Below are positions 1 through 10,639 of a DNA stretch of 64,000 nt, in pieces; the stretch's first letter is position 1, and every line of letters begins with the position of its first letter. A model generated the notes under the pieces. It made no database searches. It was given only the letters and a program-made list of their open reading frames with translations, and had not been told where the DNA came from. This DNA comes from Anaeramoeba flamelloides (Eukaryota; Metamonada; Anaeramoebidae). Position numbers and translations under genes: made by a program. The stretch is from positions 11,470,001 to 11,534,000 of the forward strand of contig JANTQA010000047.1 in assembly GCA_027625915.1 (NCBI GenBank), read 5' to 3'.

Positions 1-1733
1 AAAAGGTGATTGAAAACAAGCCAACGATCTGTAGATACATTTTTCCTATCCTTTTCAAACAGGCCACTTATAACCATTCGCAGGTTCGAATTACAACGCT
101 GTGTGTCTTGTCAGAATTGATCCGTTTCCAAGCAATCCAAAAGCAAGTCTTTTCTTCTAACAATTTTCGAAAAATGCTCTTAGTGAATTTGAATCAACCA
201 ATTCCCGAACCTGAGCAATACCAAGACCAATTAAGACAAAAATCACTTGAGTTAATTAAAAAATGGAAAATTAGATATGGCACTCAATATCAAATACTTT
301 GTGTTTCTTATAGACGCTTTGTAAGAATGGGACTTTACAACACCATTAAAAATAAAAATAACAAAAACAAAATCACCAGGAGATATTCTGATATCGTAAA
401 CACCATTTCGCCTAATTGCCAAAGGGTTTTAATTAGAAGTGTTGAAAAAAGGGAGAAAATGATTAAAAAGAAACAAAAAAAACAAAAAGAAAGGCGTTGG
501 AGAAAATTTCAAACTCTAACAACATCTTTAATTTCTGAATCTAAAAATTTATTAAAAATTTTATTTGAACAAAATGATTTCAGCTATTTAGATCTTTTTG
601 GGAAAGAAAAAAAAACTGTTTCCGTTGATTCTTCAATACCAAAAAAAGGTCCGTTAATTAAGCTTGAAGATTTTATTCCTGCTCAAGAAAACAATAATTC
701 TATTTCTAAAAAATCTAACCAAAAAGAAATAAAAACAAAAGAAAAAGAGAAGGAAAATGAAAAAGAAAAAGAAAAAGAAAAAGAAAATGAAAAACAAAAT
801 GATAATGAAGAAGAAAATGGTTACCAAGATGATGATGAATTAATTGATGATGATGATTGGGAAAACGACTCTGATGAATTTTTAAAAGAATGTGGTTTAG
901 GAAATCCAGAGTACAAATTAACAATAACATACACCCCATCAAAGAGTTCGTTTCGAGAACAAAAATCCAACACAATTATTTATGATCGTTTAAGAGATAT
1001 AATACGTGAAGTCAATAAGAGTATTTTTAATGATTTTCTTTATTGGGAAAAGGAGTTTTCTGATTCGAAAAAATATCCAAAGAAATTAGAAAGCTTGACA
1101 GATTTAAGAGATAAAATGAATTACATTTTACAGAAATGTTTGGATTTAGGTATAACAAACACAAAAAGGAAAGATAATATTCCAGACCAAAAAATTGGCG
1201 ACTGTGAAGAAAAAAATAAAAAGGATTTTCTTTTTTCCGATATTAGTGATATTAATTTTGATATTTGGGAAAATAGTATTAATACAAATAAAGAGAATGA
1301 TAGCAATAGTGATCAAAATCCTAATAACAGTGGTGGTGAAAGCAACACAGACAGTGACAGTGACAGTGATAGTGATCTACCAGCTTTCGTACTTCGTTCA
1401 AAATTGACTAAAGAACAAAAAAAATATAAAAAAATACAATTGCAATTGGAAAAAGATAAAGAGGAAAAATTAAAAAAAGATTTAAATAGTCAATTTTTAA
1501 AAGAATCCTTTTCTTCAAATTTTGTTGAGAACAATAATGCTTCACAATCATACAAAAAAAATCTTATTGATCTTGGCAAAGAAAATTGTGCAGAAAGAAA
1601 GCGACCATTAGAAAATATAAACGAAAACTTTGTAACTCCAATAAAAAAAGAAAAAAGATCCAGAAAATTAAGTGCAAAAAAAACTCCAAAAACCCCAAAT
1701 CAAAAATTTTTACAAAAACTTAATATTCACTAA
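1..1733 (+). CDS. UVSSA: UVSSA-like transcription-coupled repair scaffold (5' end outside window)
   Basis: UVSSA stabilises CSB at stalled RNA polymerase II and recruits TFIIH in transcription-coupled repair. The frame is open from the first base, so the start and part of the N-terminal VHS-like domain lie upstream. What remains of that domain (about 6-330) keeps the family pattern of helices, with QPIPEPEQYQDQLRQKSLEL followed by KKWKIRYGTQY, comparable to the animal PLPPPREAARRLRQ...WNEKFGEAY stretch. An acidic run at about 800-880 leads into DEFLKECGLGNPEYKL (about 873-920), matching the human TFIIH-p62-binding segment EEFVRSHGLGSHKYTL, then a helical region ending KCLDLGI, like the human KYKELDI. 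A Ser/Asp repeat (about 1340-1375) and a basic tail follow. The protein stops with TAA at 1731-1733 and no Cys-rich DUF2043 zinc finger is visible. The family call rests on recalled human sequence, not a search. Confidence 0.85.
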   Translation, partial: KVIENKPTICRYIFPILFKQATYNHSQVRITTLCVLSELIRFQAIQKQVFSSNNFRKMLLVNLNQPIPEPEQYQDQLRQKSLELIKKWKIRYGTQYQILCVSYRRFVRMGLYNTIKNKNNKNKITRRYSDIVNTISPNCQRVLIRSVEKREKMIKKKQKKQKERRWRKFQTLTTSLISESKNLLKILFEQNDFSYLDLFGKEKKTVSVDSSIPKKGPLIKLEDFIPAQENNNSISKKSNQKEIKTKEKEKENEKEKEKEKENEKQNDNEEENGYQDDDELIDDDDWENDSDEFLKECGLGNPEYKLTITYTPSKSSFREQKSNTIIYDRLRDIIREVNKSIFNDFLYWEKEFSDSKKYPKKLESLTDLRDKMNYILQKCLDLGITNTKRKDNIPDQKIGDCEEKNKKDFLFSDISDINFDIWENSINTNKENDSNSDQNPNNSGGESNTDSDSDSDSDLPAFVLRSKLTKEQKKYKKIQLQLEKDKEEKLKKDLNSQFLKESFSSNFVENNNASQSYKKNLIDLGKENCAERKRPLENINENFVTPIKKEKRSRKLSAKKTPKTPNQKFLQKLNIH

Positions 1734-2841
1734 GTATTGATACAGCCATTTTAAAAAATTGAAGACTTTTTTAGACTTTAAACTTTTTGAAAATTTTATG
1801 TTTTAAAAAAGGTGAAAAGTCAACCTTTAAATGTGAGGTAGAGATGGGATTAGAAAACAAAAGAACTTTTTTTTAAAAAAAAAAATTCTCACTTTCTTTA
1901 AACAGAAACGTTTAAAAAAGTTTAAATTCTGGCCTTCTAAAAAAAAAATGTAATTACTTTTTAAAAATAGTGATAATAATAATGAATTCTTTTTTTTTGA
2001 ATTTTGAAAATATTTGTCATTTTGTCATTTTTTTGGGAATTTTTAAAATTTTACTTAAAAAGGTTTCAAAAATGGAATTCTCTAGATTAATTTTTTTTTT
2101 TTTTCTCAATATTGGGTAATTTTTTGGTAGAATTTTCCAATAGTTAAAAACACCTATATAAAAAAAAAATCTCTCGTACCATTTAAAAAATAAAAAAAGA
2201 TTTCTTGAATGAAAAATTCAATAAATTTTATTTATTTTTATTTCTTTTGTTTTTGTTTCATGCTTTTACAAGGCATTTCGTTAAATTAACAAAACAGAAT
2301 ATGGTATTTTATTTGATAAACAATGGGCATAAAAAAAAGATATTAAACTTTCTTTTTTTCTCTTCAGTGAATAAAAAAAATATAATAACAATTTTTTTTG
2401 AATTTCTTATTTTTTTCGAAAATCTTATTCTATTTCTTTTCATTTATCCAAAAAAAAAAAAAAAACAAGTCTATTTATTATTATTATTATTGAAGAAGTG
2501 CAAATTATTTTCTAAATGTTCTTTAAGTTAAATTTCCTACAAAGATATTTAATCATGAAATCATAGATTTTAAGATTTTTCAAGGGGAAGACATACACAA
2601 ATTATCTTTATGATTAAAAAGCAAAAAGAAAAGAAATGTAAAAACAAAAAAACTAGAAGAAAAAAAAAATAATAAATTTAAAAAAGGTTTACAAGAAGTA
2701 TTTGATTAAATAACCAAAGTAGAACCAATACTATCTTTAATTACGTAAACCCAAATCTACATCCAAAAAAAAAAAAAAAACAGACTTTTGGTTAATTTAA
2801 TTTAATTTGGTAATTGATCATTAATGTTCATTTAGGAATAG

Positions 2842-3010
2842 TTATTTAATTATTAACTTTCTTTTTTCTTTTTGATCTAATTTGCCGAACCCTTTGGCGT
2901 TTTTTGCATTTACTTTATTGTTTTTATTTTCAAGTTGCCCATACATCGTTTTATATCCCAATACTACGGTATTAGTTGGTAACCAATAGATCTTTTTAAC
3001 CTTTGTTACC
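2842..3010 (-). CDS. Possible C-terminal exon, unrecognised basic protein
   Basis: On the minus strand the segment from 3010 down to a TAA at 2844-2842 is open and reads like protein (VTKVKKIYWLPTNTVVLGYK, then KTMYGQLENKNN and NAKNAKGFGKLDQKEKRK). It is clearly less AT-rich than its surroundings. A pyrimidine-rich tract ending in AAAAG at 3011 would be a normal acceptor for this genome and gives the reading frame. There is no upstream exon or start codon I can defend; an internal ATG at 2946 would give only 34 residues. It may be a real 3' exon or a gene remnant. I do not recognise the protein. Confidence 0.28.
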
Positions 3011-4266
3011 CTTTTCCCCAATAAATTTAAAATTCAACCAAGGGAATAAGAAAAAAAAATAAAAAGAAGAGCAAGAAGAAGCTGTTCTTTAAAAACAGTT
3101 TGCCAAGTTAAATTTAAAATTTCTTTTTATTAAATCAAAAGTCATTATTTCTCTTTTTAAGAAGATACAACTATTTATTGTTGAAACTTTAAATACTTCA
3201 ACTATTTATTACAAAAAAATGTAAATAAATTTTTAAACTTCACTTTTAAAAGGTAATTGATATGAAACAATTAAAAGATTCAAAAAATATTATTCAACAT
3301 TCTTTGATTATTAATATTAATCCATTTTTTTATTATCATTTGTTATTTACCCCAAACAAAAAAGTTTTTTACAACATGTTTTAAATGTGTTCTAAAGATG
3401 TTATAAACGATTAAAATGTAATAAAATTTTATAATAAAAACTTTTATAACATGAATGTTTATTATAAAAGGTGTTATAAAATTTGTTAAATGTTATAATA
3501 TCGTTTTAAGAATATTTTTTCAAAAAAGATTGAAAAAAGCATCATGTAAAAGGAAATTCTATTATAGAAATGTTAGGTAGATGTTATAAAAAAGGGTTTT
3601 TTTATTAGTTTTGATGCTTTTTAAAAAAAGAGGAAGTTACTAATCTCAATTATTTATAATTTTTTTTTCAAGGGGTGATTATTTTTTCTTTTTCTTTTTT
3701 GGAAGGTTTAATATTTATGAATATGTTTAATCTATTTTAAGGTTCAAATAGAAGATAAGGTTTATTAAAAATTTTTTAAATATTTGAAAAAATAGTTTGG
3801 ATACTTACTGTGTTGCTAGATTTTTTTTGAAAATTTTCAGAAAATTCTTTTTACAAAATAACAGTTTAATTAATTTTTTTTTTTCATTTTTTAGGTTTTT
3901 TTTTTTTTGATAAATATAAGTTAGAACAATATATACTATCTAAACATTTAAATAGTAATAATAAATCTCTGAATTTTATATTACCAATTTCTGAATAATT
4001 CCAAGAATAAAGGGTATTTTTAATTCCGTGAAAAAAAAAATACACCATTTTTTTGATTATAAAATTAACCACAATCTGGAAAAATGATAATATATTACAA
4101 GTTTTAAATATATTAGTTGCTTCAATAACATGGGGGGAAAATATCACGTTTAAAAGCGATAATTCATTTGACTTTATTTATGAATAAATGATCATATTTA
4201 TTCTGGTAAATATCAATTATTTTTGATGATAAAACCTTTGAAGAAAAAAGTAGAAATCAGTAGAAA

Positions 4267-4530
4267 ACTATCAAAATCAAAGAATAGTTGATATATTAAT
4301 GAAAAAAAAAATAATAATCATTTGATTTTCTTAAAAAAATAAAAAACTCAAATTCTACTGTTGAAATCAAAAAAAAAATAACAAAGTTTATTTTGATCTT
4401 CCATTGAAGATTCGTTAAAAAATCCCAATATAAATTAATATTGATTTTTCTCCAATCATTTCCACACTTTCTAAATAACATTAGAATATCATGTTTTTAA
4501 CAAGTTGTGATGATAGGTCTTGTAATAAAA
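4267..4530. repeat. Dispersed repeat, copy 1 (partner at 45538-45780)
   Basis: Similar blocks occur in the same order in both copies: GTTGATAT, GATTTTCTTAAAAA, TTCATTTTGATCTT or its close variant, and AATAACATTAGAATATCAT. Identity is patchy, so this is an old repeat. No coding potential or terminal repeat is evident. Confidence 0.45.
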
Positions 4531-5129
4531 AGAGAATTTGAAAATTAATTACGTATCAAATAAAAATTGAAAAATCTAAAAATATTAAATAATTATTACA
4601 ATTTGGAAATTTCCAAAAAAAAAAAAAAATTTTTCTTCCATCTAATTAAACCCTTTTAAAACAAATAATTCATCTATTTTAATTGAGCTCTTTTGAATGG
4701 AAAATTGTTTAACCAAGAACTTCTGAGTATTTCAAAAAGGGAAGAAAATTCAGATATAAACCCCATTTCAAAAATTGTTTCATATCTCGATCAAGAAAAA
4801 AATATATCAAAAAAAAATTAAATATTTACTAATTTATCACTTTTTGATAACTTCAATCATAATAAAAAATATTGGTTTATAAAAGATATAAGGTCAAAAA
4901 ATATTTTTAAATATGTTTTACAATTTAAGTTGGAAAATACAATTATCTAGTTCTATTAAGATTTTTTCAAATTAGTTTAATAGTAAAAAATTTGAAAACT
5001 ATTTCTTTCGTCATAAAGTAGTTATAATATTATCTTACAAAGAATTTGAAATATAATAAATATATTTCAAATGGAAAATCAATTATTTTGATTATTTGAA
5101 CTTCATTTGTAAATTTAAATTGAAAAAAA

Positions 5130-5830
5130 TAGTTTTTTTTAAGATTTTTCCATTAAGTTTTTTTTAATTTTTGAAATAAACACAAAATTTATTTAATTTT
5201 CTGTTTATTTCAAAAATTAAAAAAAAACGCCATAACTTTTCCAGAATTTAAAAGAATTGAATAAAATCTTTTTAATTTTTCTCTATTCTTTTGAATTCTG
5301 GAAAAGCACCCATAGGTTTTCTTGAGTTTTCTGTTTATTAGGAAATTCAATAGATTTTACACAGGAAACAGAAAACCTCAAGAAAACCTATACCCTCTAA
5401 GGCACTCTACGGACACTTTCGTTAGGTTTTCCAGAATTTACAAGGATTGAGTAAAATCTTTGATTTTTCTCTATTCTTTTGAATTCTGGAAAACAGCCTT
5501 TATCTTTTCTTGATTTTTCTGTTTATTTGTAAAATCTATCGATTTTCCAAATAAAATAGAAAACCTCAAAAAAACCTAGAAGACTTCACAAATAAAACAG
5601 AAAACCTCAAGAAAAACTAGGCACTTGACGGACACTTTCAATAGAATTTTTTTAATTAGTAAAATAAACTGAAAATTTTAAGAAATTTTATGTTTATTCC
5701 AAAAAGTAAAAACAAGGGCATTAGGTTTTCCAGGATTTTAAAGTATAGAGTTTAATATATCTGATTTTACTCCATTCTTTTGAATTCTGGGAAAGCTAGG
5801 CACGTGACGGATACTTACAATAATTATCAT
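5130..5830. repeat. Cluster of alternating long hairpin repeats
   Basis: Three consecutive units are each built from hairpins of roughly 65-75 bases. Type A has stem TTTTCCAGAATT...AATTCTGGAAAA (about 5237-5305, 5427-5493, 5725-5794). Type B has arms around TTTTCTTGATTTTCTGTTTA and its complement (about 5315-5385, 5510-5620). Type C has arms around TTTTAATTTTTGAAATAAAC (about 5157-5227, 5648-5712). Units are separated by variants of GGCACTTGACGGACACTTTC (5400, 5620 and 5800 regions), and the type A hairpins are often entered by GTTAGG and left by CCTAG or GCTAG. Further type A hairpins lie at 9825-9890, 34661-34727 and 35396-35464, so this is a mobile or amplified element. Confidence 0.7.
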
Positions 5831-6417
5831 TAGGAATTTTTTTTCTCTGTTTCAGTTTTATTAGGTGAGGACAACATTTTCAAAACTATTATTTATCATC
5901 TATCAAAGTAAATTTCTCAAAGTTGAATGAAACTTAAATTCATTGTGTTTTCATAAATTTTTTACCAAAAAATGGACCTTTTTTTCTCAAATAGGGATTT
6001 TTAAGAATCGTGGTACTACTAACAACAATAAATACAATAGCTTCATGAATTTGAAGTTCAGTAATTTTGATAAAAATGTGTTATAACTTTATTCAAGATG
6101 AAAGGTCAACAAAATAAAAGTAGAAGTTTTGTCTAACTTTTTTTTTTCAATTGAATTTTTTTAAAGTTAGTTAGATCTAATCAAAAATGTTAATTTTTTC
6201 TAATAAAGGTGTTCTTATTTCCTGATAATACCCAATCTCCTCGAATTGGTTTTCAGCGTTGAGTTTTCAATACAAGAATAATTTTGAACCTTATTTATTT
6301 TGATTTTCTAATCTTCCAATTTTTCAAAATATTCCCAATCAATCTTATCTTTTGCAAACTACAACCATTTTTTACGATTTACTTTAAATCACTTTAATTT
6401 TTTAATATCATTTAAAT

Positions 6418-6618
6418 ATGGACGGAGCATCTGTCGTAGCACTACTCATTGGAATTCTTCTTATAATAATGATCTTACTCACTATTCTTGGAAAAGTAAA
6501 TTTTTCTTTTTTATTTTAAATTTTTTTTTTATTCCTTTGTTAAAACCTTTTTTCTTTTTTTTTTTTATTTTTGTTCTTCTTTTATTTGGATCAAAACACA
6601 TAGGTTGCTCGTAAATAA
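6418..6618 (+). CDS. 30-residue single-pass membrane microprotein, two exons
   Basis: Exon 1 (6418-6495) encodes 26 residues, starting MDGASVVALLIGILLI. A 108 bp intron (6496-6603) has donor GTAAAT and acceptor ACATAG, and exon 2 (6604-6618) adds VARK and a TAA stop. Both junctions are in phase 0 and match the splice signals of the other genes here. Residues about 4-25 form one unbroken hydrophobic helix with an Asp before it and three basic residues after it, which suggests N-out, C-cytosolic insertion. The coding bases are far richer in G and C than the surroundings. If the intron is retained the reading ends after seven further codons (33 residues). I do not recognise the family; by shape it resembles small proteolipids or subunits such as OST4 or PMP1, but the residues do not match those I remember. 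Confidence 0.6.
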
Positions 6619-7188
6619 GAAACTTGATTTTTTTAACTTATGTAAAATCCAAGGCTCTTATTAATTTTTCAGAAAGCTTGGCTGTGTTTTGTAAAAATAT
6701 AATATCCAATTTGCTTTGGATTTTTTAAATTGAAAGAAAAACGATCTTTCTTGTCTCTAAAAAAAAAAACACGATTTGAATCACTTTTGAAATGGTATTG
6801 TCTCAAACGTTCCTTTTTTAATAAATACTAACCTAATTTTTTTTTTTTTTTTTTTTCTTTATTTTTTTGGTAATCTTTCTGAGTTATTTGTTTAAAAACC
6901 AAAGACAATATCAATTAACCACAAAATTTTCAAGAGATCTTTTTGTTTTAACCTTAACTTTTTTCTTTTTTTTTTTTTTTTTTTTTGTTGAACTAAACAA
7001 ATGAAAAAAAAATTTCCTTTCTGCATTCTGGCAACTTAAATTTCTTCTTTGAGTTTATTTTGAAATTTGATCTCCTATTTAAGAAAACACAGAAAAGAAT
7101 TTTACTTAATAATGGTGGGGTCGGTAGAAAAGAATTAACATACCAAAATGTAATACAAATAATTTGAATTGAATAGTTGAACTTTTAT

Positions 7189-7361
7189 TTACTGGTATTT
7201 CTATAATAAATAGGAAAAATTTTCACTTCATTTTCATTATCCTTTTTCAAATAGATATCACAAATACCAACTTACTACTTTTGAAACTCAATTTAGGAAA
7301 GAGCAAAATTTTGGAAAAGGAAGTGAAAAACAATTCCTATTTAGAATTCAAATACCAGTAA
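7189..7361. repeat. Palindromic inverted-repeat element
   Basis: The left end TTACTGGTATTT...AAATAGGAA...TTTTCACTTC is the inverse of the right end GAAGTG...TTCCTATTTAG...AAATACCAGTAA. The arms continue inwards through CCTTTTTCAAA and its complement TTGGAAAAGG, about 60 bases per arm around a short centre. This is the shape of a small foldback element or MITE. I see only this copy in the window and no clear target duplication. Confidence 0.55.
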
Positions 7362-7554
7362 GCAATTATAAAACAAATTAATTTCAAGTCCCTCTACAAG
7401 AGCAATACGATCGGTGATTACCACATTTCGATCTTCACAATTTTAAATAAAGTCATATTTCAAGGTTTGGTGTTCTGAAGTAACATCAATTTCAAAGATA
7501 AACAATTAAAAAAAGAAGCAGAAATATTTTGTCTTCATTCAAAAATTACAACCC

Positions 7555-8060
7555 CCTTAAGGACTATGTTTTCAGGTGAAAAAAGTTAAATTGTTGATAA
7601 AAAAACTCTTGAAACAGTTCCTTAATCCCAGCTAAATTTACCCACAAAGAATTTCTTTACAAAAAATAAGTAAAATTTTCACAATTCTAACAATTTTCAC
7701 AATTTTACCTTTGTTAGATCCTTCCAATATTTTGCCTTTAACAATTTTATAAGTTCCATTTCAAATCTAGAAAGACTAAACAAATCCCCAAGTTGTTCTA
7801 AATATTTTTTTACTGTTGCTTTTAAAAGTTTGAAAAGGTTTTCAAATTTGAATTTTGATTTGAAAATCCCTTAAAATCATTTTTTTTTCAAAAATCTATT
7901 TGAAAAAATTTGAAATTTTCTTTTTTTGGTGTTGATTTAACTTTAACTTTTACAATAGTAATTTTTTTTTCCAACATATTCAGAATGAAAATTCTTTTTG
8001 AGAAGTCAATGCAAAATAACACAATAACTAAACACCCTCCGATGTGGGAAGTATTCCTTA
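7555..8060. repeat. Dispersed repeat family R1, copy 1
   Basis: Collinear similarity with about 21640-22380 runs through CCCTTA, TTTTCAGGTG, AAATTGTTGATAAAA, TTTCACAATTCTAACAATTTT, and TGTTCTAAATATTTTTTACTGTTGC-like sequence. The right end (about 7980-8060: CAGAATGAAA...TTTTTGAGAAGT..AAAATAACA..AACACC...GTGGGAA) matches about 24262-24330. This copy lacks the 305 bp insertion present in the 22 kb copy and so serves as the empty-site reference. Confidence 0.5.
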
Positions 8061-8314
8061 AAAATTAAAAAAAAAATCGTTTTTTTTACATATTCCTTTG
8101 AACATGATTTTAAAATGAGAAATTATTTGATATTACGTAAACTATTTTTTTTTAACATGCTGTCATTTAATTTTTCACTTCAAAAAAAAATTATCAAAAA
8201 ATGATAAATTCAAAAAAATGTAAAAAAAAATGGAATAACTGAATTTCTTATTTCGGGTTTATGTTCATAAAAAACACTTTATCAGTAAAAGAGTGAATTT
8301 TGAATTTACAAAAT

Positions 8315-10440
8315 TGTTTATTTATTTATTGTGAGAAAGGAGTAATCAAAGAAAATTTACTAAATAAAAAATAGAAGAAGAAAAATAATTAAAACATTAA
8401 AGTAAAAAAAAAAATTATATTATTTACATTACAAAATTAAAAATTATCCACTGTCGTTAGGTTTTTCAGGATTTGAAAGAATTGAGTAAAATCCTTGATT
8501 TTACAGTCACTTTTAAAAAGTGAAAACTCATTTTTAATTAAAACAGAGATAATTAAAACTTTTAAAAAGTTTTGTATTTTAAAAAAGTGAAGACTTTTTT
8601 GAATTAAAACTTTTCAAAAGTTTTGAGTTTTAATAAAGTGTGGACGAAATTATTTTCAAGACATCTTCTCCCAAGACCAATTACAAACAACACTTTCCAA
8701 AGTTTCTCGAAACACTTTTTGAAAAGTTTTTCAGTCAAAAAAATTTCCATTAGATCTTGAGTTTCTTGGAAACTTAAAACTCAACACAATAACCAAGAAT
8801 TGAACCTCAAAGTATTTCCTAACGAAAAAAAAAATATTTTGAAATAAAACATGTTTTTAACTGATCTTCAATTCCCCATTTCTAACCAAAATAAATTTGA
8901 GTCAAATAACTCATCTTACTAATACTTGTTTCAACCAATAAAAACTTTTTTGATACTAAACAAAATATAATTTTTTTGAGTGAGACTTTTAGAAAACTTT
9001 TCTCCCAAAACAATACTTTGTGGATCTTCAATTTCTGAACTGAAAAGAAATTTTGTCTTGGGGTAAAACCATTTTGAACAATTCTAAAGCCAATTTCCAA
9101 ACTAAATTCCTCCTCTGAAAAAAAAACTTCAAATAAACACTGCCAGAGTATTTCCCCATATTCCCTCAAAACAAGAAGTTTATTGAGTTACCCAATTGCC
9201 TATTTAAAAGACACCCCGGTATTCTTAGACATTCGAGACTGGAAACACAACCTGCTGGTTTCAAATCAAATCTCTTCCTCTCAAAATTATTTTTAGAAAT
9301 AAGATTACCAATTAAAAAAGCAATTTCCCGAAAAACGATTAATAACTACCAACCAATTTTCGCCTTTGCCAAACCAAACCAATTCAATTTAGATTTATTA
9401 TTGTTTAAAAAAAAATTCAAAATAAACAAATATTTTGAGATCCGCTTTGTAAATTTGAAAAAATCAAAAATCAAAAAAAAGCTAGTCACTTAACGACACG
9501 TCCCCAGAAACAGGAGGGGTAAAAACCCGAAATTTACAAAATTGTTAACTTTTTATTCAAATATTAAATAAACACTGTCGTTAGAATTCATTTTATACTA
9601 AATTGAGTTTTCTCAGATATGAAACAACAATTCACAAATTATAACACAGACTGGAATTATCGAAAAAAAGTCCCATTATTTATTTATTTATTGAGAGAAA
9701 GGAGTAATTAAATAAAATTATTTCAAATAAAAAAAAAGATAAGAATAAAAATAATTAATATATTAATATAAAATAATAATATCATTTGGATGAACAAATT
9801 AAAAACTTGGCACTTTTCTTTAAGTTTTCCAGGATTTGAAAGAATGAAAAAAAATCTTGATTGAACTAAATTCTTTCTAATTCTGGAAAACTACATTTAT
9901 ATTTTTTTACTTAGAGAAATAAAAAGAAAAGTTTTGTAATTTTCTTTTTATTTCTCAAATTAAAAAAAAAAGTTTCATGGGGGTTTCTTGGATTTTCTAT
10001 TTATTTGGGAAATCAATAGATTTACAAATAAAATAGAAAACCTCGAAAAAATCGAGAACAATTCATAAATAAATAGAAAACCTAAAAAAAAAAAACAGAA
10101 CACTTTACAATTACATGGAAAACTCAAAAAAACCTTACAAAAACCAATAGATTTTCGAAATAAAATAGAAAAACTAAAAAAACTTAGTACAATTAATAAA
10201 TATAATAGAATACCCAAAGAAAACCGAGGCGTTTGACGGTATTTTATGGCACTCGAGGACACGACCACAGAATTCACAGATGGGGTAAAACCGAATAGAA
10301 AGATTATCAATTAGAAATACAAATTCCACAATCTGTGATTATTAATTGGTTTTTCTCTGTCATTGGGTTTTTTTAGTGTAAAAGAATTGAGTAAAATCCT
10401 AGATTTTGTTCAATTCTTTAAATTAAAAAGAAGAAAAAAA
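8315..10440. repeat. Duplicated repeat blocks with hairpins
   Basis: Two blocks about 1.36 kb apart (about 8320-8510 and 9678-9870) share TTTATTTATTTATTG, AGAAAGGAGTAAT and, after an AT-rich stretch, the start of a type A hairpin (TTTTTCAGGATTTGAAAGAAT and its variant). CACTGTCGTTAG occurs at about 8450 and 9576. A full type A hairpin (9825-9890), a type C hairpin (about 9905-9965) and degenerate type B hairpins (about 9985-10215) follow, with GACGG/ACGACAC spacer variants near 9490 and 10230-10260. The two spacers are each followed by a similar GGGGTAAAA-containing segment. It looks like a nested or tandem insertion of the same element family as at 5130-5830. Confidence 0.55.
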
Positions 10441-10639
10441 CTTAGTCATAACCTCTCAGAGTGGGGCAATATGTTCCCGACTTTATATATTACTATTTAA
10501 ATATTTAGTATTTTCAAAAAGGCGTGGAATTTTTTTTTTTTACATTCTATGAAAAAAAAACATCTTTGTTCATAGAGTTATTAGTTAATTGGCAATACCA
10601 AATTAAGTTTAATATAATTGCCAATTGAATTACTGACCA

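Larger units (their letters stand above)
1734..6417. other. AT-rich intergenic region with repeats
   Basis: About 4.7 kb without a confident gene. It contains poly-A/T runs, a zone at 3360-3600 where TGTTATAAA-like motifs recur on both strands, one possible coding exon on the minus strand (2842-3010), one copy of a dispersed repeat (about 4267-4530) and a cluster of hairpin repeats (about 5130-5830). The last 200 bases before 6418 would hold the promoter and leader of the micro-gene; I see no clear promoter motif. Confidence 0.6.

Noticed and set aside
5130-5830. CRISPR-like array
   Set aside because: The repeats are different hairpins of unequal spacing with no unique spacers, in a eukaryotic nuclear context.
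9180-9295. tRNA-like GGTTTCAAATC in a less AT-rich stretch
   Set aside because: No closing T-stem, acceptor stem or anticodon arm could be drawn around it.
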